A stretch of 64,000 nucleotides of DNA from Candidatus Ruminococcus avistercoris (GTDB taxonomy: Bacteria > Bacillota > Clostridia > Lachnospirales > Lachnospiraceae). Position 1 is the first letter of the stretch, and every line of letters starts with the position of its first letter. The notes below the pieces were generated by a model that ran no database searches, was not told where the DNA came from, and saw nothing but the letters and a program-made list of their open reading frames with translations. The stretch is taken from positions 21,467 through 85,466 of the forward strand of contig DWVJ01000016.1 of the NCBI GenBank assembly GCA_019120315.1, written 5' to 3'. Position numbers and translations under genes: made by a program. Positions 17,120 through 27,725 of the stretch are shown here, one piece after another.

Positions 17120-20100
17120 TTATTTCGCCATGTTTTTCATCGCGGTGGACAGCATCAGCTTGATCCGGTTCAGCTGGTTTACTTCGCTGGCGCCGGGGTC
17201 ATAGTCGATGGCCACGATATTGGCGTCGGGGTATTCCCGGCGGATTTCCTTGATGACGCCTTTTCCTACGATATGGTTGGGCAGACAGCCAAAGGGCTGG
17301 GTGCAGACGATGTTTTTGGCGTTATTGTGGATCAGTTCCATCATCTCGCCGGTCAAAAACCAGCCCTCGCCGGTCTGATTTCCCATGGAAACGATGGGAG
17401 CCGCCATACGGGCCAGATCTTCGATCCGGGCCGGCGGATCAAAATGCACGCTCTTTTCAAATTCTTTCGTGGCGGCGCTGCGCAGCCATTCGATGGCTTT
17501 GATTGCCACATTGGCCATTTTGGCCGTTGACTTTTTGGTGCCCAGATATTTCGCCTTGAAATTCTGATTGTAGAAGCAGTAGCACATGAAGTCGATCAGA
17601 TCCGGGACTACAGGCTCTGCTCCTTCCTTCTCCAGCAGCTCCGCCAGATGATTATTGGCAGCCGGGAGGAACTTCACCAGAATCTCGCCCACGATGCCGA
17701 CTCTTGGTTTCTTCTCATCGGTGATGGGAAGACGGTCGAAATCACGGATGATCGTGCGGCAGATCTGTTTGAACCTGGTGTGGCTTAAATGTTTTGCACA
17801 GAGATAGTCGATACAGATCTTCTCCCACTTTTTATGTAAACGGTTGGCGCTTCCCTTCTTCTTTTCATAGGGCCGCATACGGTAAATACATTTCATGAAA
17901 ATATCGCCAAATACAGCGGCGTAGGCCAGCCTTCGGGCCAGATCCGGCGTGATCTTAAACCCGGGATTGCTTTCCAGTCCGCTTAAATTGATGGAGATAA
18001 CCGGAATGTGCTCCATGCCGGCTTTTTCCAGCGCTCTGCGGATAAAGGCGATGTAGTTGGAAGCACGGCAGCCGCCTCCCGTCTGGGACATGATGATGGC
18101 CACGTGATCCAGGTCGTACTTTCCGGAAAGCAGCGCCTGCATGATCTGTCCTACCACCATCAGGGAGGGATAGCAGGCGTCGTTGTTCACGTACTTCAGA
18201 CCCACGTCAACGGCTTCCTTATTGTCATTGGGCAGCACTTCCAGGTGATAGCCGGAAGCGTTGAAAGCCGGCGCCAGAAGATTGAAGTGGATCGGCGACA
18301 TCTGCGGACAGAGAATGGTATGGGTCTTGCGCATCTCTTTGGTAAAGGACGCCTTCTTGATGGAAGAAGGTTCAATGGTTCTGTTCAGACACATTTTTTC
18401 TCTGGTGCGGATAGCGGCCAGAAGGGAACGGACACGGATCCGCGCTGCACCCAGATTGTTGACCTCGTCAATCTTTAAGCAGGTATAGATTTTGCCGCTG
18501 CGGGAGAGGATCTCGCTGACCTCGTCTGTGGTGACAGCGTCCAGACCGCAGCCAAAAGAGTTCAGCTGAATCAGATCCAGGTTGTCATGTTCTTTGACAA
18601 AATTAGCCGCCGCATACAGCCTGGTATGGTACATCCACTGATCGTTGACACGCAATGGACGTTCCAGGGGCGCCAGATGGGAGATGGAATCTTCCGTCAG
18701 CACGGCTACCCCGTAGGAATTGATCAGATCCGGAATGCCGTGGTGAATCTCCGGGTCGATATGGTAGGGACGTCCTGCCAATACGATGCCGTGGCGTCCG
18801 GTCTTCTTCAGGTATTCCAGTGTTTCTTCTCCCTTGCGCATGATATCCCGCCGCTGATTCTGCTGCTCCTGCCATGCCAGATGGGCGGCTTTTCTGACTT
18901 CCTCATCGGGAATGTCGGGGAATTCCGTAACCAGACGCTCCGTCAGGATCTCTTCGTTGGTAAATGCCAGGAAGGGATTGCGGAAAAGAATGGAATCATC
19001 GTTCAGCTCATCCACGTTATTTTTGATGTTTTCCGCATAGGAAGTAACGATGGGACAGTTATAGTGGTTGACGGAATCTTCGAATTCCACCCGTTCATAG
19101 GGTACGCAGGGGTAGAAGATGAACTTCACCCCGTGGCGGATCAGCCAGGTCACATGACCGTGGGCCAGCTTGGCCGGATAACATTCTGATTCACTGGGAA
19201 TGGACTCGATGCCCAGTTCATAGATCTTCCGGGTGGAGGTGGGAGAAAGCACCACCTGATACTTCAGCTCCGTAAAGAAGGTGAACCAGAACGGATAGTT
19301 TTCAAACATATTCAGGACACGGGGGATTCCCACCTGTCCCCGGACCGCCTTGTCCGCCGGCAGCGGTTCATAGCCGAAGATCCTGTCATATTTATACTCA
19401 AACAGGTTGGGTACGTGATCCTTGTTCTTTTCTTTGCCGATGCCGCGCTCGCAGCGGTTTCCGCTGATAAACTGACGGCCGCCGCTGAAACGGTTGATGG
19501 TCAGACGGCAGTTATTGGTACATCCCTTGCAGTTTGCCATGGAAGTGGTGTACTGCAGGCTGTTGATTTTCTCAATGGGCAGCATGGTGGTGACGCTGCC
19601 GTCCTCGTATCGCTCCCGGGCGATCAGGGCTGCTCCGAAAGCGCCCATGATACCGGCGATGTCCGGACGGACCGCTTCGCAGTCGGCGATCTTTTCAAAG
19701 CTTCGCAGTACGGCGTCATTGTAGAAGGTTCCGCCCTGTACGACGATGTGTTTTCCCAGCTCGGAAGCATCGGAAACCTTGATGACTTTGTACAGCGCGT
19801 TCTTGATAACCGAGTAGGCCAGCCCTGCAGAAATGTCAGCCACTTCCGCCCCTTCTTTCTGCGCCTGCTTTACCTTGGAATTCATAAATACGGTGCAGCG
19901 GGTACCCAGGTCGATGGGATTTTTCGCAAAGAGGGCCGCTTTGGCGAAATCCTCCACCGTGTAATTCAAAGATTTGGCAAAGGTTTCGATGAAAGAACCG
20001 CAGCCGGAGGAGCAGGCTTCATTTAACTGAACGCTGTCCACCACATGATTCTTGATTTTGATACATTTCATATCCTGTCCGCCGATATCCAGGATACAGT

Positions 20101-21340
20101 CTACTTCCGGGTTGAAAAATGCCGCGGCGTAATAATGGGAAACGGTTTCCACTTCTCCCTCGTCCAGCATCAGCGCCGCTTTGATCAGCGCTTCGCCGTA
20201 TCCGGTGGAACAGGACCAGGCGATGCGGGCTTTGTCGGGCAGATGGCGGTAGATCTCCTGGATGGCGCGGATGGTGGTCGCCAGCGGGCTGCCGTTGTTA
20301 TTATCGTAAAAAGAGTAGAGCAGGGAGCCGTCCTCGCCCACCAGCGCCGCTTTGGTGGTGGTGGAGCCGGCGTCGATGCCCAGATAACAGTTGCCTTCAT
20401 AAGTATCCAGATCAGCGGTTTTTACGTTGTACTGACTCTGACGGCGGTTAAATTCCTCATACTCTTCCTGGGAAGCGAAAAGGGGCTCCATACGGGCCAC
20501 TTCAAATTCCAGTTTTACGCTGGATTCCAGCCGTGTCTGCAGATCGCTCATAAGAACCTTCACCTCTTCCTTTGCGTTCAGGGCGGAGCCGATGGCCGCA
20601 AAAAGGTGGGAGTTTTCCGGAGCGATGGTGTGCTCTTCATCCAGACGCAGCGTGCGGATAAAAGCCTGCTTTAACTCAGATAAAAAATGAAGAGGGCCGC
20701 CCAGGAAGGCGATATGCCCCCGGATGGGCTTGCCGCAGGCCAGACCGCTGATGGTTTGGTTGACCACCGCCTGGAATATGGAGGCGGAAAGGTCTTCTTT
20801 GGTGGCGCCTTCATTGATCAGAGGCTGAATATCTGATTTGGCAAACACACCGCAGCGGGCTGCGATAGGATACAGCGCTTTATAATGTTTGGCATACTCA
20901 TTGAGGCCCACCGCATCGGTCTGCAAAAGAGAAGCCATCTGGTCAATGAAGGAACCGGTCCCTCCGGCACAGATACCGTTCATCCGCTGCTCGATATTGC
21001 CCCCCTCAAAGTAAATGATTTTGGCATCCTCTCCGCCCAGCTCGATGGCCACGTCTGTCTTAGGAGCCAGTTCTTTCAGAGAAGAGGATACGGCGATCAC
21101 TTCCTGTACGAAAGGAACGTGCAGGTGATTGGCCAGCGCAAGTCCGCCGGAACCGGTGATCACAGGATGTACGGTCAGGTCACCGCAGGAGGCACAGGCT
21201 TTCTTCAGCAAGGCGGCCAGGGTTTCCTGGATATTGGCGAAATGCCTTTCATAATCAGAAAAAAGCAGCTGATGATCCGGATCCAGTATGGCGATTTTCA
21301 CCGTTGTGGAACCGATATCAATACCAAGTGTATAATGCAT
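17120..21340 (-). CDS. 2-hydroxyacyl-CoA dehydratase activase fusion (BcrAD/BadFG ATPase plus DUF2229)
   Basis: A 1,406-residue protein joining two ASKHA-type ATPase domains ([15 protein letters not shown] at the N-terminus and [16 protein letters not shown] near residue 325) to a C-terminal region of the DUF2229/dehydratase-subunit type. The activase signature [10 protein letters not shown] is in the first domain and [12 protein letters not shown] in the second. Cysteines likely to hold Fe-S clusters occur in [10 protein letters not shown] and around [11 protein letters not shown]. In the family, such proteins transfer electrons into 2-hydroxyacyl-CoA dehydratases using ATP; the substrate here is unknown. 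The start at 21340 is chosen because AGGAG lies between it and an upstream in-frame ATG at 21355. It is monocistronic, with its own promoter. Confidence 0.88.
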   Translation of the reverse strand: MHYTLGIDIGSTTVKIAILDPDHQLLFSDYERHFANIQETLAALLKKACASCGDLTVHPVITGSGGLALANHLHVPFVQEVIAVSSSLKELAPKTDVAIELGGEDAKIIYFEGGNIEQRMNGICAGGTGSFIDQMASLLQTDAVGLNEYAKHYKALYPIAARCGVFAKSDIQPLINEGATKEDLSASIFQAVVNQTISGLACGKPIRGHIAFLGGPLHFLSELKQAFIRTLRLDEEHTIAPENSHLFAAIGSALNAKEEVKVLMSDLQTRLESSVKLEFEVARMEPLFASQEEYEEFNRRQSQYNVKTADLDTYEGNCYLGIDAGSTTTKAALVGEDGSLLYSFYDNNNGSPLATTIRAIQEIYRHLPDKARIAWSCSTGYGEALIKAALMLDEGEVETVSHYYAAAFFNPEVDCILDIGGQDMKCIKIKNHVVDSVQLNEACSSGCGSFIETFAKSLNYTVEDFAKAALFAKNPIDLGTRCTVFMNSKVKQAQKEGAEVADISAGLAYSVIKNALYKVIKVSDASELGKHIVVQGGTFYNDAVLRSFEKIADCEAVRPDIAGIMGAFGAALIARERYEDGSVTTMLPIEKINSLQYTTSMANCKGCTNNCRLTINRFSGGRQFISGNRCERGIGKEKNKDHVPNLFEYKYDRIFGYEPLPADKAVRGQVGIPRVLNMFENYPFWFTFFTELKYQVVLSPTSTRKIYELGIESIPSESECYPAKLAHGHVTWLIRHGVKFIFYPCVPYERVEFEDSVNHYNCPIVTSYAENIKNNVDELNDDSILFRNPFLAFTNEEILTERLVTEFPDIPDEEVRKAAHLAWQEQQNQRRDIMRKGEETLEYLKKTGRHGIVLAGRPYHIDPEIHHGIPDLINSYGVAVLTEDSISHLAPLERPLRVNDQWMYHTRLYAAANFVKEHDNLDLIQLNSFGCGLDAVTTDEVSEILSRSGKIYTCLKIDEVNNLGAARIRVRSLLAAIRTREKMCLNRTIEPSSIKKASFTKEMRKTHTILCPQMSPIHFNLLAPAFNASGYHLEVLPNDNKEAVDVGLKYVNNDACYPSLMVVGQIMQALLSGKYDLDHVAIIMSQTGGGCRASNYIAFIRRALEKAGMEHIPVISINLSGLESNPGFKITPDLARRLAYAAVFGDIFMKCIYRMRPYEKKKGSANRLHKKWEKICIDYLCAKHLSHTRFKQICRTIIRDFDRLPITDEKKPRVGIVGEILVKFLPAANNHLAELLEKEGAEPVVPDLIDFMCYCFYNQNFKAKYLGTKKSTAKMANVAIKAIEWLRSAATKEFEKSVHFDPPARIEDLARMAAPIVSMGNQTGEGWFLTGEMMELIHNNAKNIVCTQPFGCLPNHIVGKGVIKEIRREYPDANIVAIDYDPGASEVNQLNRIKLMLSTAMKNMAK

Positions 21341-21394
21341 ATAAATTCTCCTCATTGGTGATAAACATGATTAACATAAGTAAATTTCCATGAT

Positions 21395-21423
21395 ATTATA
21401 CGCTGAACCGGATGAAAATGCAA
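21395..21423 (-). promoter_or_regulatory. Promoter of the activase fusion gene
   Basis: Minus strand: -35 TTGCAT (21423-21418), a 17-base spacer, -10 TATAAT (21400-21395). The 5' leader is about 45 bases. It faces away from the tgt promoter. Confidence 0.75.
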
Positions 21424-21455
21424 TGAAAAAAAAGGCAGAACATTTTGGAAAAGTG

Positions 21456-21464
21456 TGTTATACT
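21456..21464 (+). promoter_or_regulatory. Extended -10 promoter of tgt
   Basis: TGTTATACT (TG-n plus TATACT) lies 68 bases before the tgt start; no convincing -35 is seen at the matching distance. Confidence 0.5.
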
Positions 21465-21531
21465 GAGTCACAGACGTTTACGGGTCTAAAATCCCAAAAC
21501 AGATAAAATTCAGAAAAGGAAACAAAATAAT

Positions 21532-22671
21532 ATGTATGAAATTTTAAAAAAGGACGGGCGTGCCAAACGGGCCCGCTTTCAGACGGTTCACGGGACCATC
21601 GAAACCCCGGTGTTTATGAATGTGGGGACGGCAGCCGCCATCAAAGGCGCAGTGTCCACCATGGATCTGAAAGAGATCAAAACCCAGGTGGAATTATCCA
21701 ATACGTATCACCTGCATGTGAGGCCGGGAGATACGGTGGTAAAAAAACTGGGCGGGCTTCACAAATTTATGAACTGGGATCGGCCCATTCTCACGGATTC
21801 CGGCGGATTTCAGGTGTTTTCCCTGGGGGCTCTGCGCAAGATCAAAGAAGAAGGCGTCACCTTCCATTCCCACGTGGACGGAAGGCTTATTTTCATGGGG
21901 CCGGAGGAGAGCATGCAGATTCAGTCCAATCTGGGCTCCACCATTGCCATGGCTTTTGACGAGTGCCCCTCCAGCGTGGCCTCCCGGGAGTACGTGCAGC
22001 AGTCGGTGGACCGCACCACCCGCTGGCTGGAGCGCTGCAAACGGGAGATGGAAAGACTGAACGGTCTTGCAGATACCATCAATCCCCATCAGCTGCTGTT
22101 CGGCATTAATCAGGGAGCCATTTACGAGGATATCCGTATCGCCCATGCCCAGGCCATCGCACAGATGGATCTGCCAGGCTATGCGGTGGGCGGTCTGGCT
22201 GTGGGAGAGAGCCATGAGGAAATGTACCGGATCCTGGATGCGGTGGTTCCCCATCTGCCGGAAAATAAACCCACCTATCTGATGGGAGTGGGCACCCCGG
22301 CCAATATCCTGGAAGCTGTGGACCGGGGCGTGGACTTCTTTGACTGTGTCTATCCCAGCAGAAACGGCCGCCACGGCCATGTGTACACCAATCATGGGAA
22401 ACTGAATCTGCTCAACGCCAGATTTGAACTGGATTCCCGCCCCATCGAAGAAGGCTGCGGCTGTCCGGCCTGCCGCAGCTACAGCCGGGCTTATATCCGC
22501 CATCTTCTGAAGGCAAAAGAGATGCTGGGCATGCGCCTTTGCGTCCTGCATAACCTGTACTTTTACAATACCATGATGGAGGAAATCCGCGCAGCCATTG
22601 AAGAGGGACGGTATGCTTCCTATAAAAAAGCGAAGCTGGAAGGATTTCGGGAAAATGAAAAAAATCGGTAA
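21532..22671 (+). CDS. tgt: Queuine tRNA-ribosyltransferase
   Basis: Exchanges guanine at position 34 of GUN-anticodon tRNAs for the queuosine precursor. The 379 residues carry the catalytic motif LTDSGGFQVFSLG near residue 87, the second active-site region RGVDFFDCVYPSRNGRHG near residue 265, and the zinc ligands CGCPACRSYSRAYIRH with a later His. The ribosome site is AAAAGGA at about 21515. tgt followed by yajC is a conserved order in bacteria. Confidence 0.97.
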   Translation: MYEILKKDGRAKRARFQTVHGTIETPVFMNVGTAAAIKGAVSTMDLKEIKTQVELSNTYHLHVRPGDTVVKKLGGLHKFMNWDRPILTDSGGFQVFSLGALRKIKEEGVTFHSHVDGRLIFMGPEESMQIQSNLGSTIAMAFDECPSSVASREYVQQSVDRTTRWLERCKREMERLNGLADTINPHQLLFGINQGAIYEDIRIAHAQAIAQMDLPGYAVGGLAVGESHEEMYRILDAVVPHLPENKPTYLMGVGTPANILEAVDRGVDFFDCVYPSRNGRHGHVYTNHGKLNLLNARFELDSRPIEEGCGCPACRSYSRAYIRHLLKAKEMLGMRLCVLHNLYFYNTMMEEIRAAIEEGRYASYKKAKLEGFRENEKNR

Positions 22672-22677
22672 AAAGTC

Positions 22678-22706
22678 TTGATGAACGGTGGGATTTTGTG
22701 TATGAT
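22678..22706 (+). promoter_or_regulatory. Promoter before yajC
   Basis: TTGATG (22678-22683), a 17-base spacer and TATGAT (22701-22706), 34 bases before the yajC start. Confidence 0.6.
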
Positions 22707-22739
22707 GGACTGTATTAGGTATGACAGGAGGAATTAATT

Positions 22740-23063
22740 ATGTTAGTAGCGACAGCGTCGTCTTCCGGTTCCGGAATGCTGGGAACAGCTTCTATGATTA
22801 TCTGGATCGTAGTATTATTCGGACTGATGTATTTTCTGATGATTCGCCCCCAGAAGAAGGAGCAGAAGCGTATGAGCGCCATGCTTTCTGAACTGGCAGT
22901 GGGGGATGCGGTGGTGACCACCAGTGGATTTTATGGTATCGTCATTGATCTGACAGATGAAGATGTGATCGTGGAATTTGGGAACAATAAAAACTGCCGG
23001 ATTCCCATGCGGAAATCAGCCATTGCGGAAGTGGAAAAACCGCAGGATGTGCAGAACAGTTAA
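22740..23063 (+). CDS. yajC: Preprotein translocase subunit YajC
   Basis: A small accessory protein of the Sec translocon. The 107 residues have one membrane segment ([17 protein letters not shown], about residues 18-36) followed at once by the family signature [10 protein letters not shown] and a small beta domain ([15 protein letters not shown]). AGGAGG lies seven bases upstream. secDF are not in this window. Confidence 0.95.
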   Translation: MLVATASSSGSGMLGTASMIIWIVVLFGLMYFLMIRPQKKEQKRMSAMLSELAVGDAVVTTSGFYGIVIDLTDEDVIVEFGNNKNCRIPMRKSAIAEVEKPQDVQNS

Positions 23064-23069
23064 GAGGAA

Positions 23070-23106
23070 TGGGACTGGGCGCGGAAGCGTTCAGTCCCAG
23101 CTTTTT
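23070..23106 (+). terminator. Terminator after yajC
   Basis: TGGGACTG (23070-23077) pairs with CAGTCCCA (23092-23099); the loop holds a nested CGC-GGAA-GCG hairpin. GCTTTTTG follows. Confidence 0.75.
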
Positions 23107-23107
23107 G

Positions 23108-23136
23108 TTGAAATGTCGGGTAAAATGGATTATTAT
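23108..23136 (+). promoter_or_regulatory. Promoter of the leuB-ilvD-ilvB operon
   Basis: TTGAAA (23108-23113), a 17-base spacer and TATTAT (23131-23136). The start codon at 23171 is only about 28 bases past the expected start of transcription, so there is no room for a T-box or leader peptide. Confidence 0.7.
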
Positions 23137-23170
23137 ATTGATATTAAGGCTGTTTTGGGAGGAATATATC

Positions 23171-24256
23171 ATGAATTATAAGATTGCACTGATACCGGGA
23201 GACGGAATCGGACCGGAGATCGTCCGGGAAGCGAAAAAGGTTCTGGATAAAGTCTGTGAGAAATACAACCATGAATTTGCATATACGACGCTGCTGCTGG
23301 GAGGGGCTTCCATCGACGCCCATGGCGTTCCTCTGACGGAGGAGACCATCGAACAGGCAAAGGCATCGGATGCGGTGCTGATGGGATCCATCGGCGGAGA
23401 CGCCGCCACATCGCCCTGGTACCGCCTGGAGCCTTCCAAACGTCCGGAGGCAGGACTTCTGGGAATCCGCAAGGCGCTGAATCTGTTTGCCAACCTGCGG
23501 CCGGCATACCTGTATGAGGAACTGAAAGACGCCTGCCCGCTGCGGGACGAGATCATCGGCGACGGGTTTGATATGATGATCATGCGGGAACTGACGGGGG
23601 GCCTGTATTTCGGTGAACGTAAAACCATAGAGGAAAATGGCGTAAGAAAAGCGATTGACACCTTGACTTACGATGAAAATGAGATCCGCAGAATTGCGAA
23701 ACGGGCCTTCGACATCGCCATGAAGAGAAGAAAGAAAGTGACCAGCGTGGATAAAGCCAATGTGCTGGATTCCTCCCGTCTGTGGAGAAGCGTAGTGGAG
23801 GAAGTGGCCAAAGATTATCCAAAAGTGGAACTGTCCCATATGCTGGTAGATAACTGCGCCATGCAGCTGGTGAAAAATCCGGGTCAGTTTGACGTGATTC
23901 TGACAGAGAATATGTTTGGCGACATTCTCTCCGATGAGGCCAGTATGGTGACGGGATCCATCGGTATGCTTTCCTCCGCCAGCCTCAACGAAACGAAGTT
24001 CGGACTTTATGAGCCAAGCCATGGATCGGCGCCGGATATCGCAGGAAAAAACCTGGCCAACCCCATTGCCACGATCCTTTCCGCTGCCATGATGCTGCGC
24101 TATTCCCTGGATCTGGATCAGGAAGCGGACGCAGTGGAACTGGCGGTCAAAGAGGTGCTGGCACAGGGATACCGTACGGTGGATATCATGTCCGAAGGCT
24201 GTACGCAGCTGGGAACAGAAGAAATGGGAGACAAGATAGCAGAAGCAATCAAATAA
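23171..24256 (+). CDS. leuB: 3-isopropylmalate dehydrogenase
   Basis: Oxidises and decarboxylates 3-isopropylmalate in leucine synthesis. The 361 residues include the N-terminal [17 protein letters not shown], substrate arginines in [16 protein letters not shown] and [12 protein letters not shown], and the metal/cofactor region [23 protein letters not shown] followed by [14 protein letters not shown], which marks NAD-dependent IPMDH. GGGAGGAA (23157-23163) supports the start at 23171 rather than the longer ORF from 23069. leuA, leuC and leuD are not in the window. Confidence 0.96.
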   Translation: MNYKIALIPGDGIGPEIVREAKKVLDKVCEKYNHEFAYTTLLLGGASIDAHGVPLTEETIEQAKASDAVLMGSIGGDAATSPWYRLEPSKRPEAGLLGIRKALNLFANLRPAYLYEELKDACPLRDEIIGDGFDMMIMRELTGGLYFGERKTIEENGVRKAIDTLTYDENEIRRIAKRAFDIAMKRRKKVTSVDKANVLDSSRLWRSVVEEVAKDYPKVELSHMLVDNCAMQLVKNPGQFDVILTENMFGDILSDEASMVTGSIGMLSSASLNETKFGLYEPSHGSAPDIAGKNLANPIATILSAAMMLRYSLDLDQEADAVELAVKEVLAQGYRTVDIMSEGCTQLGTEEMGDKIAEAIK

Positions 24257-24277
24257 GAAAGAATCGAGGTAATATAA

Positions 24278-25957
24278 ATGAAAAGTGATGCAGTAAAAAA
24301 AGGAATGCAGCAGGCGCCTCACCGCTCGCTGTTTAACGCGCTTGGGTTTACGAAAGAAGAAATGGACAAACCGTTGATCGGTATCGTAAGTTCATATAAT
24401 GAAATCGTACCGGGTCATATGAACCTGGATAAAATCGTGGAAGCGGTAAAGATGGGAGTGGCTCTGGCGGGCGGCGTGCCCCGGGTATTTCCGGCTATCG
24501 CAGTCTGTGACGGTATCGCCATGGGACATATCGGCATGAAATATTCTCTGGTAACCAGAGATCTGATCGCCGATTCTACCGAGGCCATGGCGATGGCCCA
24601 TCAGTTTGACGCGCTGGTGATGGTGCCAAACTGTGATAAGAACGTGCCCGGACTTTTAATGGCGGCAGCAAGGATCAACGTGCCGACGATCTTTGTCAGC
24701 GGCGGTCCCATGATGGCAGGCCATGTACATGGGCAGAAGAGAAGTCTTTCCAGCATGTTTGAGGCGGTGGGCGCTTATGCGGCGGGAAAGATGACGGAAG
24801 AAGACGTACAGGAATTTGAAAACAAGGCATGTCCCACCTGCGGATCCTGCTCCGGTATGTATACGGCCAACAGCATGAACTGTCTGACCGAGGTGCTGGG
24901 TATGGGACTTCCGGGCAATGGAACGATCCCGGCGGTGTATTCTGAGAGAATCCGTCTGGCAAAACACGCCGGCATGCAGGTGATGGAACTTTTAAAGAAA
25001 AACATCCGTCCCCGGGATATCATGACGAAAGAGGCGCTGATCAACGCGCTGACCGTGGATATGGCTCTTGGCTGCTCCACCAACAGTATGCTTCACCTTC
25101 CGGCCATCGCCCATGAGATCGGCATGGACTTTAAGATTCCCTATGCCAATGAAATCAGCGCCAGGACACCGAACCTGTGCCATCTGGCTCCGGCCGGTCC
25201 CACCTATATGGAAGATCTCAATGAAGCCGGCGGCGTCTACGCAGTGATGAATGAACTGAACAAGAAAGGTCTTTTGAATACCGACTGTATGACGGTTACC
25301 GGAAAGACCGTGGGTGAAAACATTGCCGGCTGTGTGAACAAGAATCCGGAAGTGATCCGTCCCATTGACAATCCCTACAGCGAGACCGGCGGTCTGGCTG
25401 TGCTTCAGGGCAATCTGGCTCCCGACGGCAGCGTGGTGAAACGTTCCGCCGTGGTGGATGAGATGCTGGTGCATGAAGGACCGGCCAGAGTCTTTGACTG
25501 TGAGGAAGACGCCAGCGAAGCCATCCTTTCCGGGAAAATAAAAGAAGGAGATGTGGTAGTGATCCGCTATGAAGGCCCCAAGGGAGGACCGGGTATGCGT
25601 GAAATGCTCAATCCTACCTCGCAGATCGCAGGAATGGGCCTTGGTTCTTCCGTGGCTTTGATCACGGACGGCCGTTTTTCCGGCGCATCCAGAGGAGCGT
25701 CCATCGGTCATGTTTCTCCGGAAGCAGCCGTAGGCGGCCCCATCGCCCTGATTAAAGAAGGAGATCTGATCCAGATCGATATTCCGAACCACAAACTGAA
25801 TGTGGCGGTCAGTGAAGAAGAAATGGCAGAAAGAAGAAAGAACTGGAAGCCCAGACAGCCCAAAGTAACCACCGGCTACCTGGCGCGGTATGCGTCCATG
25901 GTGACCTCCGGTGACCGCGGCGCCGTACTGGAGATTTCGGGAAGTCAGGAGGTATAA
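24278..25957 (+). CDS. ilvD: Dihydroxy-acid dehydratase
   Basis: An Fe-S enzyme that makes the 2-keto acid precursors of valine and isoleucine. The 559 residues have the cluster cysteines in [12 protein letters not shown] and [20 protein letters not shown], and the C-terminal [19 protein letters not shown]. It lies 21 bases after leuB and four bases before ilvB, so the three are one operon. Confidence 0.97.
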   Translation: MKSDAVKKGMQQAPHRSLFNALGFTKEEMDKPLIGIVSSYNEIVPGHMNLDKIVEAVKMGVALAGGVPRVFPAIAVCDGIAMGHIGMKYSLVTRDLIADSTEAMAMAHQFDALVMVPNCDKNVPGLLMAAARINVPTIFVSGGPMMAGHVHGQKRSLSSMFEAVGAYAAGKMTEEDVQEFENKACPTCGSCSGMYTANSMNCLTEVLGMGLPGNGTIPAVYSERIRLAKHAGMQVMELLKKNIRPRDIMTKEALINALTVDMALGCSTNSMLHLPAIAHEIGMDFKIPYANEISARTPNLCHLAPAGPTYMEDLNEAGGVYAVMNELNKKGLLNTDCMTVTGKTVGENIAGCVNKNPEVIRPIDNPYSETGGLAVLQGNLAPDGSVVKRSAVVDEMLVHEGPARVFDCEEDASEAILSGKIKEGDVVVIRYEGPKGGPGMREMLNPTSQIAGMGLGSSVALITDGRFSGASRGASIGHVSPEAAVGGPIALIKEGDLIQIDIPNHKLNVAVSEEEMAERRKNWKPRQPKVTTGYLARYASMVTSGDRGAVLEISGSQEV

Positions 25958-25960
25958 CCG

Positions 25961-27649
25961 ATGCAGTTAACAGGTTCCGAAATCATCATCAAATGTTTGG
26001 AAGAGCAGGGCGTGGATACGGTCTTTGGATATCCGGGCGGCTCTATTCTGAACATTTATGATGAATTATATAAACATCAAAGTGAAATCCGTCATATCCT
26101 GACTTCCCATGAACAGGGAGCGGCCCATGCGGCGGACGGATACGCAAGAGCGACGGGGAAGGTGGGAGTATGTATGGCCACCTCCGGTCCCGGAGCGACT
26201 AACCTGGTCACAGGAATTGCCACCGCCTATATGGATTCCATTCCCGTGGTGGCCATTACCGCGAATGTGGGAGTGCCGCTGCTGGGAAAAGACAGCTTTC
26301 AGGAAGTGGATATTGCCGGCGTGACCATGCCTGTCACAAAGCACAGCATGATCGTAAAAGATGTGACGAAGCTGGCCGACACGATCCGCAGGGCCTTTAC
26401 CATCGCGAAAAGCGGCCGGCCCGGCCCGGTGCTGGTGGACGTAACGAAAGATGTCACGGCGCTGAAAGCGGAATATACTTATAAAGAGCCGGAGGAGATC
26501 CGGCCTTCCACAGAAAAGATCACGCATCTGGATATTGAAAACGCGGTTCAGATGATCGCAAAAGCAAAACGTCCCTTCATTTTTGTGGGTGGAGGAGCCA
26601 TTCTCTCCAACGCGGCAGAAGAGGTCAGAACCTTTGTCCATAAGGTGAACGCGCCGGTGGCGGTATCCTTGATGGGAAAGGGATCTTTTCCGGAAACGGA
26701 TGAACTCTATACCGGAATGATCGGAATGCACGGTACGAAAACCTCCAATCTGGGGGTCATGCAGTGTGATCTTCTGATCACGCTGGGCGCAAGATTCAGC
26801 GACCGGGTGACGGGTGATGCGGAAAGTTTCGCCAAAAACGCCAAGATTTTGCAGATCGACGTGGATGCGGCTGAGATTAACAAAAATGTTGTGGTGGATG
26901 CCAGCATCGTGGGAGATTTAAAAGAAGTTCTGAAACTCCTCAATGAGCAGATCCCCCAGCAGGGGCATGAAGAGTGGCTGCAGACCATCCGTGAGCTGAA
27001 GGAAAAGTATCCCATGCAGTATGATGAAAGCGGTCTGAGCGGTCCTTATATCATGGAGGAGCTGTACCGGATCACCGACGGGAAAGCCATCATCACCACA
27101 GAGGTGGGACAGCACCAGATGTGGGCGGCGCAGTACTATAAATATACAAAGCCCAGAACCTTCATCACCTCCGGCGGTCTGGGAACCATGGGATATGGTT
27201 TGGGCGCGGCCATCGGCGCAAAGATGGGACGCCCGGATCAGACCGTAATCAACGTGGCGGGAGACGGATGTTTTCGAATGAATATGAATGAAATTGCCAC
27301 GGCGGTGCGCAATCAGCTTCCGCTGGTTCAGCTGGTGGTCAACAACCATGTGCTCGGCATGGTCCGTCAGTGGCAGACGCTGTTCTACGGAAAGCGGTAT
27401 TCCAACACCATCCTGCAGGATAAAACCGATTATGTGAAAGTGGCGGAATCCATGGGCGCTGTGGGCATCCGTGTGGCCAGCAAAGAGGAGTTTGCACCGG
27501 CGGTGGAAAAGGCGCTTAAGCTGAATACCACTGTGCTGATCGATTGTCAGATCGACTGTGACGATAAAGTTTTTCCCATGGTTCCGGCGGGAGCATCTTT
27601 GAGCGCCAGCTTTGACGCCCGGGATTTGCAGGAGAAGGAACAGCAATAG
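25961..27649 (+). CDS. ilvB: Acetolactate synthase, large subunit
   Basis: A thiamine-diphosphate enzyme that starts branched-chain amino acid synthesis. The 562 residues have the catalytic Glu in TSHEQGAAHAADGYARATGK near residue 50, the FAD-binding middle domain, and the thiamine motif VAGDGCFRMNMNEIATAVRNQLP near residue 430. No small regulatory subunit gene (ilvN) follows; the next gene is serC behind its own promoter. The regulatory subunit may be elsewhere. Confidence 0.95.
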   Translation: MQLTGSEIIIKCLEEQGVDTVFGYPGGSILNIYDELYKHQSEIRHILTSHEQGAAHAADGYARATGKVGVCMATSGPGATNLVTGIATAYMDSIPVVAITANVGVPLLGKDSFQEVDIAGVTMPVTKHSMIVKDVTKLADTIRRAFTIAKSGRPGPVLVDVTKDVTALKAEYTYKEPEEIRPSTEKITHLDIENAVQMIAKAKRPFIFVGGGAILSNAAEEVRTFVHKVNAPVAVSLMGKGSFPETDELYTGMIGMHGTKTSNLGVMQCDLLITLGARFSDRVTGDAESFAKNAKILQIDVDAAEINKNVVVDASIVGDLKEVLKLLNEQIPQQGHEEWLQTIRELKEKYPMQYDESGLSGPYIMEELYRITDGKAIITTEVGQHQMWAAQYYKYTKPRTFITSGGLGTMGYGLGAAIGAKMGRPDQTVINVAGDGCFRMNMNEIATAVRNQLPLVQLVVNNHVLGMVRQWQTLFYGKRYSNTILQDKTDYVKVAESMGAVGIRVASKEEFAPAVEKALKLNTTVLIDCQIDCDDKVFPMVPAGASLSASFDARDLQEKEQQ

Positions 27650-27652
27650 ATA

Positions 27653-27681
27653 TTGACATTAAAATAACAAAGAGTTATGAT
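27653..27681 (+). promoter_or_regulatory. Strong sigma-A promoter of serC-serA
   Basis: Consensus TTGACA (27653-27658), a 17-base spacer and TATGAT (27676-27681). Confidence 0.88.
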
Positions 27682-27725
27682 AGGAAAGGTTTAACAAAGA
27701 TCATACTTTGAGGAGGATATGAAAA

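Noticed and set aside
23140..23170. T-box or leader peptide controlling leuB-ilvD-ilvB.
   Set aside because: The promoter at 23108-23136 leaves a leader of under 30 bases, too short for a T-box or attenuator.
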